A stretch of 64,000 bases of DNA from Spirochaetota bacterium (GCA_029547205.1 JAKPPT010000115.1:81669-145668); one strand, 5' to 3'. Shown: positions 8,549 to 17,257, numbered from the stretch's first letter. Translations and numbers: made by a program. Notes: a model not told the origin generated them from the letters alone.

Positions 8549-9937
8549 ATGAAGAAACTGCTTGCATGTTGTATGGTAGTACTAGCTTTTATGGCATGTA
8601 ATACCTTTCAAAAACCAGCTACAACTGCCGTCCAACCCAAAGAAACAAAAGCCGAACGAAATTTACGCCTGCTAGATGAGGTGTATACCAATACTAGTGC
8701 TGGGAACTTTGTGAAAGCGCAGGAACTTATGTCCCAGCTCATTGCAGAGAACCCGGATGAGCCAAAGTATGTAATTCTCCAGGGGGCAATCTATATTTCC
8801 ATGAATGATTTCCCTCGAGCAATGGCAAGTGCGGAGGCAGTTCTTGCAAAAGATCCAGAGAATATTGATGCCCTCATGCTTGCAGCAAAAATCCTCATGT
8901 TCCAAAACAAAACAGCAGACAGCCAGAAATACCTCCAGCGTATTCTGGCAAAAGATCCAAGCAATGCGTTTGCGCTAACAGCGCTTGGGGATATTGCATT
9001 GGCAAGTCAAAACTACTCCCAGGCTGAACAGTATTATAATAAAGCCATTGCATCGAATCCGAATGAGTCTGCCGCATTGGCTGGGCTCGCTCGTATTTAC
9101 TACAAAAGGGGCCAGAACCGAGAGGCTCTCGAAACGTTCAATAAGGCGCTGACTATTGATCCCACCGATCCAGCTGCGCTGCTCGACAGGAGCAGAGTAC
9201 TCTACGATCTCGGACAGTACGAAGCATGCGAAGCCGATCTCAATGCGTCAATTAAACTTGATGACGGTGTTTTTTGGTCTTATATTGAGCGCGGACGGCT
9301 CTATATGGACAGTGGCAGGTATGATGAAGCGCTCAAAGACTTGAGCCGCGCTATTGAGCTTAATGCTAATTACTTTCTTGCGTATATCTACCGTGCAGCA
9401 ATTTACGAAAACAAAGGACAGGATGAAAACGCATATAACGATTACGCTAAAGCTGTTGAAATGCGGCCTGACTACTGGTATGCCCTTGAATCGATGGGTC
9501 TCCTCGCGTACCGCATGCATGCATGGAATAAAGCGTATGAAGCATTCCATAAGGCAACAACGTACACTACCAATCATCCCGAATACTATGTTGCAGCAGC
9601 GCTCGCACTACTCAGATCAGGAGATAAACAAAAGGCAAAAGACTATGCCGGACGCTATCTCCCCAAAATTGATAAAGAAAAATTTTACCCCTATTGGCTG
9701 CTGCTCCGTTACGTTATTGATCAGACAACTAACACCAATGAGCTTGAGCTTAAAATAGCAACAGAAAAAAGCCTCGATACGCGTGCAGCCCTCCTCTTTT
9801 ATGTAAGCCAGTACTGGATGGCGCTTGGAAAAGATGAAATGGCGCTCAAGTATCTCGATATGGTCAAAGAAGCTAACCGACAGGGTACCATCGAATGGCG
9901 TATGGCAGAGGCAGAATGGAAATGGATGAGCAAATGA
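8549..9937 (+). CDS. TPR-repeat lipoprotein
   Basis: This 462-residue protein starts at ATG 8549 with AGGAG upstream; this gives a lipoprotein signal MKKLLACCMVVLAFMAC, so longer upstream frames are rejected. The mature part is almost entirely tetratricopeptide repeats, about nine to eleven consecutive 34-residue units from residue about 40 to 400 (for example AKDPSNAFALTALGDIALA). TPR lipoproteins usually scaffold envelope complexes. Its stop overlaps the start of the TraB-family gene by ATGA, so the two are translated together. No enzymatic domain is present. Confidence 0.9.
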   Translation: MKKLLACCMVVLAFMACNTFQKPATTAVQPKETKAERNLRLLDEVYTNTSAGNFVKAQELMSQLIAENPDEPKYVILQGAIYISMNDFPRAMASAEAVLAKDPENIDALMLAAKILMFQNKTADSQKYLQRILAKDPSNAFALTALGDIALASQNYSQAEQYYNKAIASNPNESAALAGLARIYYKRGQNREALETFNKALTIDPTDPAALLDRSRVLYDLGQYEACEADLNASIKLDDGVFWSYIERGRLYMDSGRYDEALKDLSRAIELNANYFLAYIYRAAIYENKGQDENAYNDYAKAVEMRPDYWYALESMGLLAYRMHAWNKAYEAFHKATTYTTNHPEYYVAAALALLRSGDKQKAKDYAGRYLPKIDKEKFYPYWLLLRYVIDQTTNTNELELKIATEKSLDTRAALLFYVSQYWMALGKDEMALKYLDMVKEANRQGTIEWRMAEAEWKWMSK

Positions 9938-11130
9938 ATGGTACTGTTCCTGTATCACCACCATCAATGGCGACACAACGATTTGTAAAAATAGGTGAAC
10001 GATCTTTCACATTGGTCGGTACTGCTCACGTGTCCTCCGCCAGTATTGATGAAGTGATAACGGTTATCCGTACGGTAATGCCCGACAGAATCTGTGTTGA
10101 ACTCGATGATGCCCGATACAAGGCAATGATTAACCCCGCATCATGGGAACAAATGGATATCGTTAAAATTATCAAAGAAGGCAAGGTGTTTTTTATGCTC
10201 GCTAATCTTGCCCTCTCATCTTTTCAACGCCGCATGGGCACCGGAATTCAGCCAGGAAGAGAAATGCTCGCCGCCATTGAGACTGCGCAGGAACTGGATA
10301 TCCCCTTTTCACTCTGCGATCGTCCAGTGCCGATTACATTAAAGCGTGCATGGTCAAAATCAAACTTCTGGAACAAGAGCAAGCTTATTGCGCAGCTTAT
10401 CGCTGCAGCTTTTAGCAATGAAAAACCCGATGAAGAGGAAATCGAAAAGCTTAAAAATGCTTCAGAACTGGATTATATGATGGAAGAAATGGCATCCTAT
10501 TTGCCATCGGTCAAAGAAGTGCTCATTGATGAGCGCGATAAGTACCTTGCGTCCAAAATCTGGGAAGCTCAGGGAAACAATGTTGTAGCGGTGGTTGGAG
10601 CCGGACACATGAAAGGCATCGAAGCATGGCTGCATCGGTTTGCAGGCGGAGAATCTGCCGATGTATCGTCATTTGAAGTGCTTCCACCCAAATCAGTGCT
10701 GAGCAAGTACAGCGGCCTCCTGTTCCCGCTCATACTGCTCGGACTTATTGTTGCAGGCTTTTTTACTTCCGGAATACTGAAAAGCGTCGAAATGCTTGCT
10801 CAGTGGTGGCTTTTGAGTGGGACTCTCTCTGCTATCGGTACTGCACTATGCTGGGTTCATCCTGTAAGTATCCCCATTGCATTTCTCTCTGCACCTATTG
10901 GAACGATATCACCGGTGCTGGCTATGGGCATGTTCCCTGCCCTCTTTGAAGCATGGATTCATAAACCCCGTGTAGAAGACTTCCAGAACCTCATGTCTGA
11001 TGTTGCTTCCCTCAAAGGCTTTTACAAAAACAAGATTACCCATATTCTGCTCGTCTTTATCATGTCCAGCCTGGGCGGCGCAATAGGAAACATTATCAGT
11101 GTGCCAACCCTGGCAATGCATCTCAAATAG
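9934..11130 (+). CDS. TraB/PrgY-family membrane protein
   Basis: I start this 398-residue protein at ATG 9934, which overlaps the TPR stop as ATGA and has GGATGAG just upstream. Residues about 15-235 form the TraB domain: LVGTAHVS near the N-terminus, DRICVELD, and VVAVVGAGHMKGI near 215-227. These conserved His, Glu and Gly-rich blocks are shared with Tiki/EreA-like putative metallopeptidases. The C-terminal third has several transmembrane segments (about 265-290, 305-360, 375-395). In Enterococcus, PrgY/TraB limits pheromone activity. Here a general envelope or peptide-processing role is an inference. Pairing with a TPR lipoprotein suggests a membrane complex. Confidence 0.88.
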   Translation: MNGTVPVSPPSMATQRFVKIGERSFTLVGTAHVSSASIDEVITVIRTVMPDRICVELDDARYKAMINPASWEQMDIVKIIKEGKVFFMLANLALSSFQRRMGTGIQPGREMLAAIETAQELDIPFSLCDRPVPITLKRAWSKSNFWNKSKLIAQLIAAAFSNEKPDEEEIEKLKNASELDYMMEEMASYLPSVKEVLIDERDKYLASKIWEAQGNNVVAVVGAGHMKGIEAWLHRFAGGESADVSSFEVLPPKSVLSKYSGLLFPLILLGLIVAGFFTSGILKSVEMLAQWWLLSGTLSAIGTALCWVHPVSIPIAFLSAPIGTISPVLAMGMFPALFEAWIHKPRVEDFQNLMSDVASLKGFYKNKITHILLVFIMSSLGGAIGNIISVPTLAMHLK

Positions 11131-11181
11131 CATTGGACAGAACACAAAAGCTCTTGTATGCTATAGTAAGCAGGAACGCAT

Positions 11182-12162
11182 ATGCCAACGCAGCTCGACC
11201 AATTAATCGCGGTGCTCAAGCATGCCCCCGACGAAATTTTTATTCAGACACACGATGTACCAGATCCTGATGCTATAGGCGCAGCTTTTGGTTTACAGTA
11301 TCTCCTCAATCAAAATGGCATATCAGCACAAATTGTTTACAATCATGAAATCGAAAAAGCAGATACAGCTAAAATGATTGAAATTTTTTCTATTCCTATC
11401 CACCATTACAGCCGTATCACAACGCTAGGAGCAGAAGACTGGACAGTGCTCATCGATGCTCAAAAAGGCAATTCGAACGTGCTCGATCTTCCTACCGATG
11501 AAGTTGCCTGTATCGATCACCATGAGCACAAGCAGGATGTGCACTACCAGTTTGAAGATATCCGGTCTGAGCTGGGGGCTTGCTCAACCATTATTGCTGA
11601 CTATTTTTTTGAAAATAAAATTGAGCCTCCGCCTATTGTAGCAACTGCACTGCTCTACGGCATTTTTGTCGATACCGATAATTTAAGCCGCGGTGTTTCT
11701 AATCTCGATGTGGAAATGTTTTACCGTTTATATACGCTTGCGGAGAAAAACAAGCTTACAACACTGCGTGGCAGTCAGATAACCAAAAAAGATCTGCTCC
11801 TCTATGCCGAAGCTTTTAGAAATGTTGAAACATACGATTGTCTTGCTTTCTTAAAAATCCAGGATACTAACGATTCGCTCATCGGGGCTGCAAATGATTT
11901 TGTACTCTCCATTGATACCGTGAATGTTTCGATTGCATACTCTCAAAAAAAGGACGGAATAAAGCTGTCTATCCGGAGTACCATCCCTCATATTAAAGCT
12001 AATGAACTCATTCGTTTTATTACTGCAAACATTGGTGTTGGTGGCGGCCACGCACATATGGCTGGCGGTTTTATTCCGGACAACCGCATTCCGCCCGATA
12101 AAAATATTGATCTCTATATCCGTTACAAAGCTATACGCTACCTTGAAGGAATAATACTGTAA
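11182..12162 (+). CDS. DHH/DHHA1 family phosphoesterase (NrnA-like or polyphosphatase-like)
   Basis: This 326-residue protein has the DHH superfamily blocks in order: THDVPDPDAIGAA near residue 25 (metal-binding His and Asp residues), LIDAQKG near 90, and the signature CIDHHEH near 107-113. The C-terminal DHHA1 domain ends with GVGGGHAHMAGGF near 284-296. The length and layout match bacterial NrnA/oligoribonuclease-pAp phosphatase type enzymes, which finish RNA or cyclic dinucleotide breakdown. The exact substrate cannot be read from sequence. An AGGAA site precedes the ATG. The gene lies 51 bases after the TraB gene on the same strand. Confidence 0.88.
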   Translation: MPTQLDQLIAVLKHAPDEIFIQTHDVPDPDAIGAAFGLQYLLNQNGISAQIVYNHEIEKADTAKMIEIFSIPIHHYSRITTLGAEDWTVLIDAQKGNSNVLDLPTDEVACIDHHEHKQDVHYQFEDIRSELGACSTIIADYFFENKIEPPPIVATALLYGIFVDTDNLSRGVSNLDVEMFYRLYTLAEKNKLTTLRGSQITKKDLLLYAEAFRNVETYDCLAFLKIQDTNDSLIGAANDFVLSIDTVNVSIAYSQKKDGIKLSIRSTIPHIKANELIRFITANIGVGGGHAHMAGGFIPDNRIPPDKNIDLYIRYKAIRYLEGIIL

Positions 12163-12177
12163 TCTGCAAAAATGCCG

Positions 12178-12206
12178 ATGATATAACAAGATACATGCGC
12201 TATACT
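12178..12206 (+). promoter_or_regulatory. Possible promoter of the exported barrel-protein pair
   Basis: ATGATA and TATACT are 17 bases apart, and the -10 ends 20 bases before the ATG at 12227, where AGAGGAG gives a good ribosome site. The -35 matches only 4 of 6. Confidence 0.35.
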
Positions 12207-12226
12207 ACAATGTAAGAGGAGACTCT

Positions 12227-13411
12227 ATGAAACGAAAGCTCATTGTGAGTATTATACTTTTTACGCTAGCCTTAGGTGCATTTGCTGGTGATTTTGCGTT
12301 TCCATCTTTATACCTTCTTTCGAATGGATACTTTGATGCAAACGAAAGTTTTATTATCGCAACCCAGTTTGATTTTTCGCTTGCCTTCAGGAGCCAAACT
12401 AACCTCGCAACAGAAATTGTTTTAAGTTTTTATACCAATTCTCTGGAAGATTATTTTTTAGCAGAACAGACTCCACTTACTGTTACCAATAATCCTGACG
12501 ATCTGGCAAATTCGTTGGGTATACTCAATGCTCAAAACTTTGCTGGTATTAAAAGGATTGCAATTACCATACCACAGATTTTTGTTCCAGGCATCTCTGC
12601 ATCGTTTTTCAGCGGACACTATGATGCGCTGGGTTCTAAAACAGTCGTAAAAAAAGCTGGTACCTATAAAGCACTTCTTCCCTACATTACCGATAGAGTT
12701 TATATGCCACTCGGCATTAATAATACTGGATTGCGATGGTATGAGGGCATTCATCCAGTATTCGGAACCGGTCTTAAATTATCATACACTGGTAAATCCT
12801 TTGAAACATCAGCCTATATTTATCAGGATTCCTGGATTGGCAATGGATACTATTCAAGCGATATCCGTTTTATGGTTTTCTCTCCGCATGTATCGCTCGA
12901 TGTTTTTGGAGGAATCAGCTTTCCACAGGGACCATGGGGCTTATACCGTATGGGATTATTTTTTAATTACAACACCGGCGATATAGCTGAAATCACCGCT
13001 CAAATAGGTGTACCGTACTGGATGAGCGGGACCGCACTAACCATGGATATGTTCTACTTTATGCTTGAGCCGCGTGTGAACTTTGGTGCAGGTTATTTAA
13101 CACTGGCTATTTTCTTCCACCCTGGATACTTTGCACAGCAGGAAACTCATGAATCGGGTATGCTAGACTTTAAGGCTGCATTAGCGCTTGGCTCTCTGGA
13201 AAAGGGAGGCTTACAGAGCGGTATTGAAGCATTACTGCGCTTAAACCCAAACGTGGCAAGTAACCAATTTTCTATGGCTGTTTCTCCATTTATATCAATG
13301 AATCAAGCAAAAACACAGTGGCAGATTAAGCTTTCCATGGCTATTTTGCCCATTCAAGCAAGTTGGTATACTATGTTCAGTCCATCAGTAATGGTTCAAA
13401 TTCTTGAATAG
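12227..13411 (+). CDS. Exported protein, probable outer-membrane beta-barrel (first of a pair)
   Basis: This 394-residue protein has a cleavable signal peptide (MKRKLIVSIILFTLALGAFAG, cleavage likely after AFA). The mature part alternates polar and hydrophobic residues in short strands rich in Phe, Tyr and Gly, with no helical membrane segment, as in an outer-membrane barrel. No specific family is recognised. The next gene starts 10 bases later and has the same character, so the pair are probably partners. RNA would start near 12213. Confidence 0.65.
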   Translation: MKRKLIVSIILFTLALGAFAGDFAFPSLYLLSNGYFDANESFIIATQFDFSLAFRSQTNLATEIVLSFYTNSLEDYFLAEQTPLTVTNNPDDLANSLGILNAQNFAGIKRIAITIPQIFVPGISASFFSGHYDALGSKTVVKKAGTYKALLPYITDRVYMPLGINNTGLRWYEGIHPVFGTGLKLSYTGKSFETSAYIYQDSWIGNGYYSSDIRFMVFSPHVSLDVFGGISFPQGPWGLYRMGLFFNYNTGDIAEITAQIGVPYWMSGTALTMDMFYFMLEPRVNFGAGYLTLAIFFHPGYFAQQETHESGMLDFKAALALGSLEKGGLQSGIEALLRLNPNVASNQFSMAVSPFISMNQAKTQWQIKLSMAILPIQASWYTMFSPSVMVQILE

Positions 13412-13421
13412 GATGTATGCT

Positions 13422-14420
13422 ATGAAAAAATTATTGTGTATCACTGTAATGCTTACAATTCTGAGTTTCGCATTTAGCATGGATATTTCTGTGCTTGGGA
13501 CATTTGGCAATGCTAACATGAGCTGGACGTCGACGACCCCCATTGCAGAACCAGCTTTTCCATACACAAATTGGCTCCCTGGCATGGAAATCACTCTATC
13601 CGAAAACACAGCAAACAATATTTCATTTTCCATTGATTATCTTTTAGATCCAGTACTACGTTCATTGCTAACCGGTACAATTAACTATAACCTCGGTATT
13701 TTTAAACTCGGCATCGGACCCATGGCTGGATTATTTAACACGTGGTCTGTCCCTGTAAAAGCGGGAATAACAACACTTTTTGGCATTGATATCATAGGTT
13801 CATTTTTTGCTGGTATATCGGTCGGATCGAGTATCGGAGCACCTCCATCTGCCCCTGGTGATTACATGCAAGAATATAATACACTCTATGCGGGCTACTA
13901 TCTTTCCAATGCTGTCTGTACACTCGCAGTAGACACCAAGAGTCTTTATGTCATGGGAGAGGCAAACACACGCATCATTGATCGTTCTACTGAATACAAA
14001 TTCATAACAGAATTGTTTAAGAAAAATGTGCCCTATACCCTCACCCTTGGTTTTTCAGCGATAAAAATTTCACGCGACTATGGAAATAGCGTAATCGACA
14101 GCTTGTTTAACCTGATGGTTAAAACCAAATTTTCTTATAGCGTGGTACCGGGCGTGTATATCGATATGGTATTTAATGGTGTTGTTTATTCTCTTGGACT
14201 CGATGCACTTGCAGGAAGAGGACCAGCCAACAACACACTGCTATTTTCTGCTGGTTTTGGTGTAACATTTCGTCCCGATCTTTACCGGACATCAGCAGCA
14301 TTACCATCAGAGCCCACTACAGAACCCACTACAGAGCCGGAAACTAATGTACAATCAGAATCTACTAACGAACCAGCGGCTGAAACACAATCAGAATCCG
14401 AAGAGGCGTCGGCCCCTTAG
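13422..14420 (+). CDS. Exported barrel-like protein with Pro/Thr/Glu tail (second of a pair)
   Basis: This 332-residue protein starts at ATG 13422 (AGGA upstream) with signal peptide MKKLLCITVMLTILSFAFS. The body (to about residue 295) is Gly/aromatic-rich and beta-like, resembling the neighbour at 12227. The last 35 residues are a low-complexity acidic tail built from PTTEP and QSESTNEP units. Its TAG stop lies inside the first copy of a 19-bp tandem repeat, so the coding end and the repeat array are fused. This may reflect repeat expansion at the gene end. Confidence 0.65.
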   Translation: MKKLLCITVMLTILSFAFSMDISVLGTFGNANMSWTSTTPIAEPAFPYTNWLPGMEITLSENTANNISFSIDYLLDPVLRSLLTGTINYNLGIFKLGIGPMAGLFNTWSVPVKAGITTLFGIDIIGSFFAGISVGSSIGAPPSAPGDYMQEYNTLYAGYYLSNAVCTLAVDTKSLYVMGEANTRIIDRSTEYKFITELFKKNVPYTLTLGFSAIKISRDYGNSVIDSLFNLMVKTKFSYSVVPGVYIDMVFNGVVYSLGLDALAGRGPANNTLLFSAGFGVTFRPDLYRTSAALPSEPTTEPTTEPETNVQSESTNEPAAETQSESEEASAP

Positions 14421-14515
14421 AGAACCGTCAGCACCTTAGAGAACCGTCAGCCTCTTAGAGAACCGTCGGCCTCTTAGAGAACCGTCGGCCCCTTAGAGAA
14501 CCGTCAGCCTCTTAG
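14408..14515 (+). repeat. 19-bp tandem repeat array (about 5.7 copies)
   Basis: The unit TTAGAGAACCGTCGGCCCC recurs every 19 bases with changes only at two or three positions. The first copy contains the stop codon of the preceding gene. The array ends 28 bases before a sigma-54-type promoter and is centred about 110 bases before the expected start of transcription, where enhancer-binding proteins usually bind. Confidence 0.9.
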
Positions 14516-14542
14516 GAATAAAAGCAGCTACCAGCAAGTATT

Positions 14543-14559
14543 TTGGCATAAATTTTGCT
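14543..14559 (+). promoter_or_regulatory. Sigma-54 (RpoN) promoter before the S51 peptidase gene
   Basis: TTGGCATAAATTTTGCT matches the -24/-12 consensus: GG at 14545-14546 and GC at 14557-14558 are separated by exactly 10 bases, with TTGGCA and TTGCT contexts. The ATG is 47 bases downstream. Confidence 0.6.
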
Positions 14560-14605
14560 AGTTAATCTCTTACAGTACTACACTACTCACACAATTGGAG
14601 GTTAC

Positions 14606-15952
14606 ATGAAACGTTTACCAATAATCACTTTCAGTTTGTTTTTTATTGCTGCATGTGTTTCAAACCAAATAAAAACCACAGAAACACAATGGTTTGAAGG
14701 CGAACTGAAAGCTGCCAAAACGCCTGTCATTATTACCATAAAAGGATTAAAACCCAATACTCCGTACAATATTCAGGTATATGATCGCTACCATCAATCT
14801 GAAAAAAAGGAAACAGCGTCTACAAAAACCACACTGATGCGTCCAGACAGGTCTGTCCCCGAAAGTTATAAGGGCACACACGACGGAGTTCATTACTCTG
14901 ACGACCCAGGTGGTATTACTGTGGTTGTTTTAGACAGCACGCTCATTTTGAGCATTGAGACAAGCAAAGCGAGTGGTGTAGGATTTTTCCGCATCTCAAT
15001 TACCCCTGCTACAGAAGAAGCGGTACGTGCAGCTCAGCGTCAAAACCTCACCATTGATGGTATTCCGATAATACGAAGAGGCACACCCGGGTCTGTCCCC
15101 GTATCTAACAGTTATGGTGTTTTCCTGCATGGAAGTTCTATCGTACCTGAAGCACGGGATCTCATGGGGTCCTATGCTGCTGGCGGTGACTTTGTGTTCG
15201 TAAGTGCTGAGGTTGGACGCTTTGTTGATCTTCCAGGTGTTCGTTCTGCTGAAAGTCTCATTCTCGATACAAAGGAACGTGCAAATGCTCCGTATGCTGT
15301 CGAGCGAGCAGAACTTGCATCTGCTTTCCTGTTTGATGGCGGTGACCAGAGTATCTATTACCGTGCATGGATCGATAGCGGATTTGCAAATAGCGTCAAT
15401 AAAGCTCTCTCACGCAAACAAGCATCGATTGGAGGGAACTCCGCAGGACTCGCAATTCTCGGTGATATTGTCTATGCTGCGCTCCATGACGAAAGCTTTA
15501 CTGCCGAAGAAGCATTGCAAAACCCATACACTCCCCTCATGACACTGCGGAAAGGCCCATTTAGAATTCCAGAACTTAAAGGCGCAATCACCGAAACACA
15601 TTTTTCAGAGCGAAACCGACAGGGAAGGCTCATAGCATTCCTGGCACGTATTTTAGCTGACAACATGCTCTCGCTAGCTGATGCATATGGAATCGCTGTA
15701 GATGAAAACACATGTCTGGTTATAGATAATACCGGCAAAACAAAAGTGTACGGACCAGGATCGGCATGGATCTATGTACCGCAATCAATGCCCGATACCT
15801 GCAAAGAAGGTTTCCCGCTAACATGGAAAGGCAATGCCATAAAAGTCATTCAACTTACTCCTCAATCTCAAGCATATACCTGGGCAACTATCAAACAAGC
15901 CCCTGCAAATTTCTATTATGAAGTTATTGAAGGGAAATTGCACAAACGATAG
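14606..15952 (+). CDS. Lipoprotein with cyanophycinase-like (S51) peptidase domain
   Basis: This 448-residue protein starts at ATG 14606 (GGAGG upstream) and carries lipobox FIAAC (Cys about 14), so it is lipid-anchored. Residues about 35-150 form a beta-rich N-terminal domain. Residues about 170-430 match the S51 peptidase/cyanophycinase fold: FLFDGGDQ near residue 250, and the nucleophile elbow GGNSAGLAI with Ser279. Then comes an ITETHFSERNRQGRL block, where the His is a good candidate for the catalytic partner. S51 enzymes cleave Asp-X bonds, and cyanophycinases release dipeptides from the nitrogen polymer cyanophycin. An envelope location suggests use of external polymer or peptide. The sigma-54 promoter would suit nitrogen control. 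A GC-rich terminator follows. Confidence 0.82.
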   Translation: MKRLPIITFSLFFIAACVSNQIKTTETQWFEGELKAAKTPVIITIKGLKPNTPYNIQVYDRYHQSEKKETASTKTTLMRPDRSVPESYKGTHDGVHYSDDPGGITVVVLDSTLILSIETSKASGVGFFRISITPATEEAVRAAQRQNLTIDGIPIIRRGTPGSVPVSNSYGVFLHGSSIVPEARDLMGSYAAGGDFVFVSAEVGRFVDLPGVRSAESLILDTKERANAPYAVERAELASAFLFDGGDQSIYYRAWIDSGFANSVNKALSRKQASIGGNSAGLAILGDIVYAALHDESFTAEEALQNPYTPLMTLRKGPFRIPELKGAITETHFSERNRQGRLIAFLARILADNMLSLADAYGIAVDENTCLVIDNTGKTKVYGPGSAWIYVPQSMPDTCKEGFPLTWKGNAIKVIQLTPQSQAYTWATIKQAPANFYYEVIEGKLHKR

Positions 15953-15991
15953 CAGTACAGAAATCTGTTTCATACCGTTTTGGAAACTATG

Positions 15992-16080
15992 AAGCATATA
16001 AAGAGGCGGGGACTAAGGGACCAGGAAGTTAAAGAAGCCGGGGACAGACCTCGTTATAAAGCATATAAAGAGGCGGGGAC
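15992..16080 (+). repeat. Pair of 22-bp direct repeats around a GGGGACAG element
   Basis: The same 22 bases (AAGCATATAAAGAGG and onward to GGGGAC) occur at 15992-16013 and 16059-16080, 67 bases apart; a third, shorter relative (AAGCCGGGGACAGACC) lies at 16035-16050. The second copy forms the left arm of the terminator below. Confidence 0.7.
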
Positions 16081-16096
16081 AGACCCCGCCTTTTTT
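16072..16096 (+). terminator. Terminator after the S51 peptidase gene
   Basis: GGCGGGG and CCCCGCC flank the loop ACAGA and are followed by six T residues: a perfect Rho-independent terminator. It embeds the GGGGACAGACCCC motif seen in repetitive elements of many bacteria. Confidence 0.85.
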
Positions 16097-16217
16097 CGCC
16101 TTTTACCGCCTTTTTGCTGCCTGTTTTCGGCTTTTACTCTTGAGGTAGAGCCCACCATCCCTTGCACTAGACAGGTTGTGTTTAGAACTGCGAATCTTCA
16201 GCATCAGGACTGGCACA

Positions 16218-16250
16218 TTAAAAAAGGGCTGCATGAATTCCATGCAGCCC
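16218..16250 (-). terminator. Terminator of the 16271-16825 lipoprotein gene
   Basis: GGGCTGCATG and CATGCAGCCC form a 10-bp perfect stem with a 5-base loop. On the minus strand the stem is followed by TTTTTT, 20 bases after the stop codon. Confidence 0.85.
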
Positions 16251-16270
16251 TAAGAGGAGGTATAACGTCG

Positions 16271-16825
16271 TTATTTTTTAACTACTTTAACCATAAATTT
16301 CCCGGTATAGGTTGCTTTATAGCGCTGAACATGTACATATAGTATGGAATCCTGTGCTTTTACAGTTGCAACTGGACCAGGTGCTTTATCGAGCGTAAAT
16401 CCAATAAATCCATAACCACTCTTAGAGTCATCATCAGTCTCTACATAAATTGAACGGGGATATGCTGTTTTCGCATCAGAGCGAAGAATCCAGAATCCAA
16501 CTGCTTTTGCAGGAGTGTCCAGCTGCATATCGGGGTTCTGTCCATTGTTGTAGCCATCGACGACATACACGAGGTATTCAGCACCCTTTTCAACAGCGTA
16601 TTCATAGTAATAATCGTTAATATCACCACTGAACTCACCGGTAAACACTTTTCCAAACTCACCTGCTACTTTGATAGCGGGTGGCTGAATATTTGCAGGG
16701 GGAAGTGCAGGCTCAGCTTGAAGAGCAGGCTGCGATTGACTGGTTTTTGCTTCTGAGCTGACGCATCCTGTAATGATAAAAAGCACTGCGATAAGTGCTG
16801 CAAGTAAGATTTTTGCTGTTTTCAT
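16271..16825 (-). CDS. Small lipoprotein of unknown function
   Basis: This 184-residue protein has a lipoprotein signal with lipobox ITGC (Cys about 21), then a Ser/Gln/Pro/Ala-rich linker (about 22-55) and a compact beta-rich domain (about 58-184). The domain contains FTGEFSGDINDYYYEY and an acidic DDDSKSGYG segment. No enzyme motif or known family is seen. It has an excellent GGAGG site, its own terminator and a palindrome over the likely promoter, so it is a monocistronic, probably regulated gene. Confidence 0.75.
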   Translation of the reverse strand: MKTAKILLAALIAVLFIITGCVSSEAKTSQSQPALQAEPALPPANIQPPAIKVAGEFGKVFTGEFSGDINDYYYEYAVEKGAEYLVYVVDGYNNGQNPDMQLDTPAKAVGFWILRSDAKTAYPRSIYVETDDDSKSGYGFIGFTLDKAPGPVATVKAQDSILYVHVQRYKATYTGKFMVKVVKK

Positions 16826-16854
16826 AAAACCTCCAGATACTTGTTATACAAAAT

Positions 16855-16870
16855 AAGGTATACTTACCTT
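16855..16870 (-). promoter_or_regulatory. Palindrome overlapping the promoter of the small lipoprotein gene
   Basis: AAGGTATACTTACCTT has perfect 6-base arms. On the minus strand TTGCTT and TATACC (18-base spacing) make a fair sigma-70 promoter, and the palindrome covers its -10, as expected for a repressor operator. Confidence 0.35.
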
Positions 16871-17037
16871 GCTTTTTATGAAGCAATTTTCATGCCAATA
16901 CAGTGCTTTTTAATAAACAAGAAGCATAGCATCGATGTATCGAGTGATTTACCGTGAAGTGAATCCATATTGGTATGGCAGACTCTATTGAGTTCACTGC
17001 AGTAGACGTGCTAAAAGCCTGTTAACGCATCTTTTGT

Positions 17038-17112
17038 CTGGTGTCACGAACAATGTGAAACTGCTGTTTTTGTAGGTATACGTTTATGCACAAGCTTCGT
17101 GACACTAAGCAA
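17038..17112. repeat. Dispersed inverted-repeat element, copy pair C
   Basis: The forward arm at 17038-17063 (GTGTCACGAACAATGTG) and the inverted arm at 17083-17112 (CACAAGCTTCGTGACACTAA) are only 20 bases apart, so the unit could fold into one long hairpin. It lies in the roughly 430-base gene-free stretch 16826-17257; apart from this, the palindrome and a terminator, I see nothing there. Confidence 0.7.
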
Positions 17113-17178
17113 TGATGCGATCACGAACCAATTAACCTATTTAGCCATTTATTATCCAATTTTACCAATTATAAAGCA

Positions 17179-17208
17179 AAACAGCTGCCCTGTAAGGAGC
17201 AGCTGTTT
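17179..17208 (-). terminator. Terminator of the nucleoside-type ABC transporter operon
   Basis: AAACAGCTGC and GCAGCTGTTT form a perfect 10-bp stem with a 10-base loop. On the minus strand a TTTTGCTTTA tail follows, 50 bases after the permease stop. Confidence 0.75.
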
Positions 17209-17257
17209 GAGCAATCGTGAGTGGTTTTACTATCAATTTATAAACAAAAGCATCGAG

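Noticed and set aside
14408..14515. Possible CRISPR array
   Set aside because: The 19-base units are joined head to tail without unique spacers, and no cas gene is near.
15980..16342. 120-codon plus-strand frame after the S51 gene
   Set aside because: It runs through repeats and two terminators and opposite a real lipoprotein gene, with no protein-like composition.
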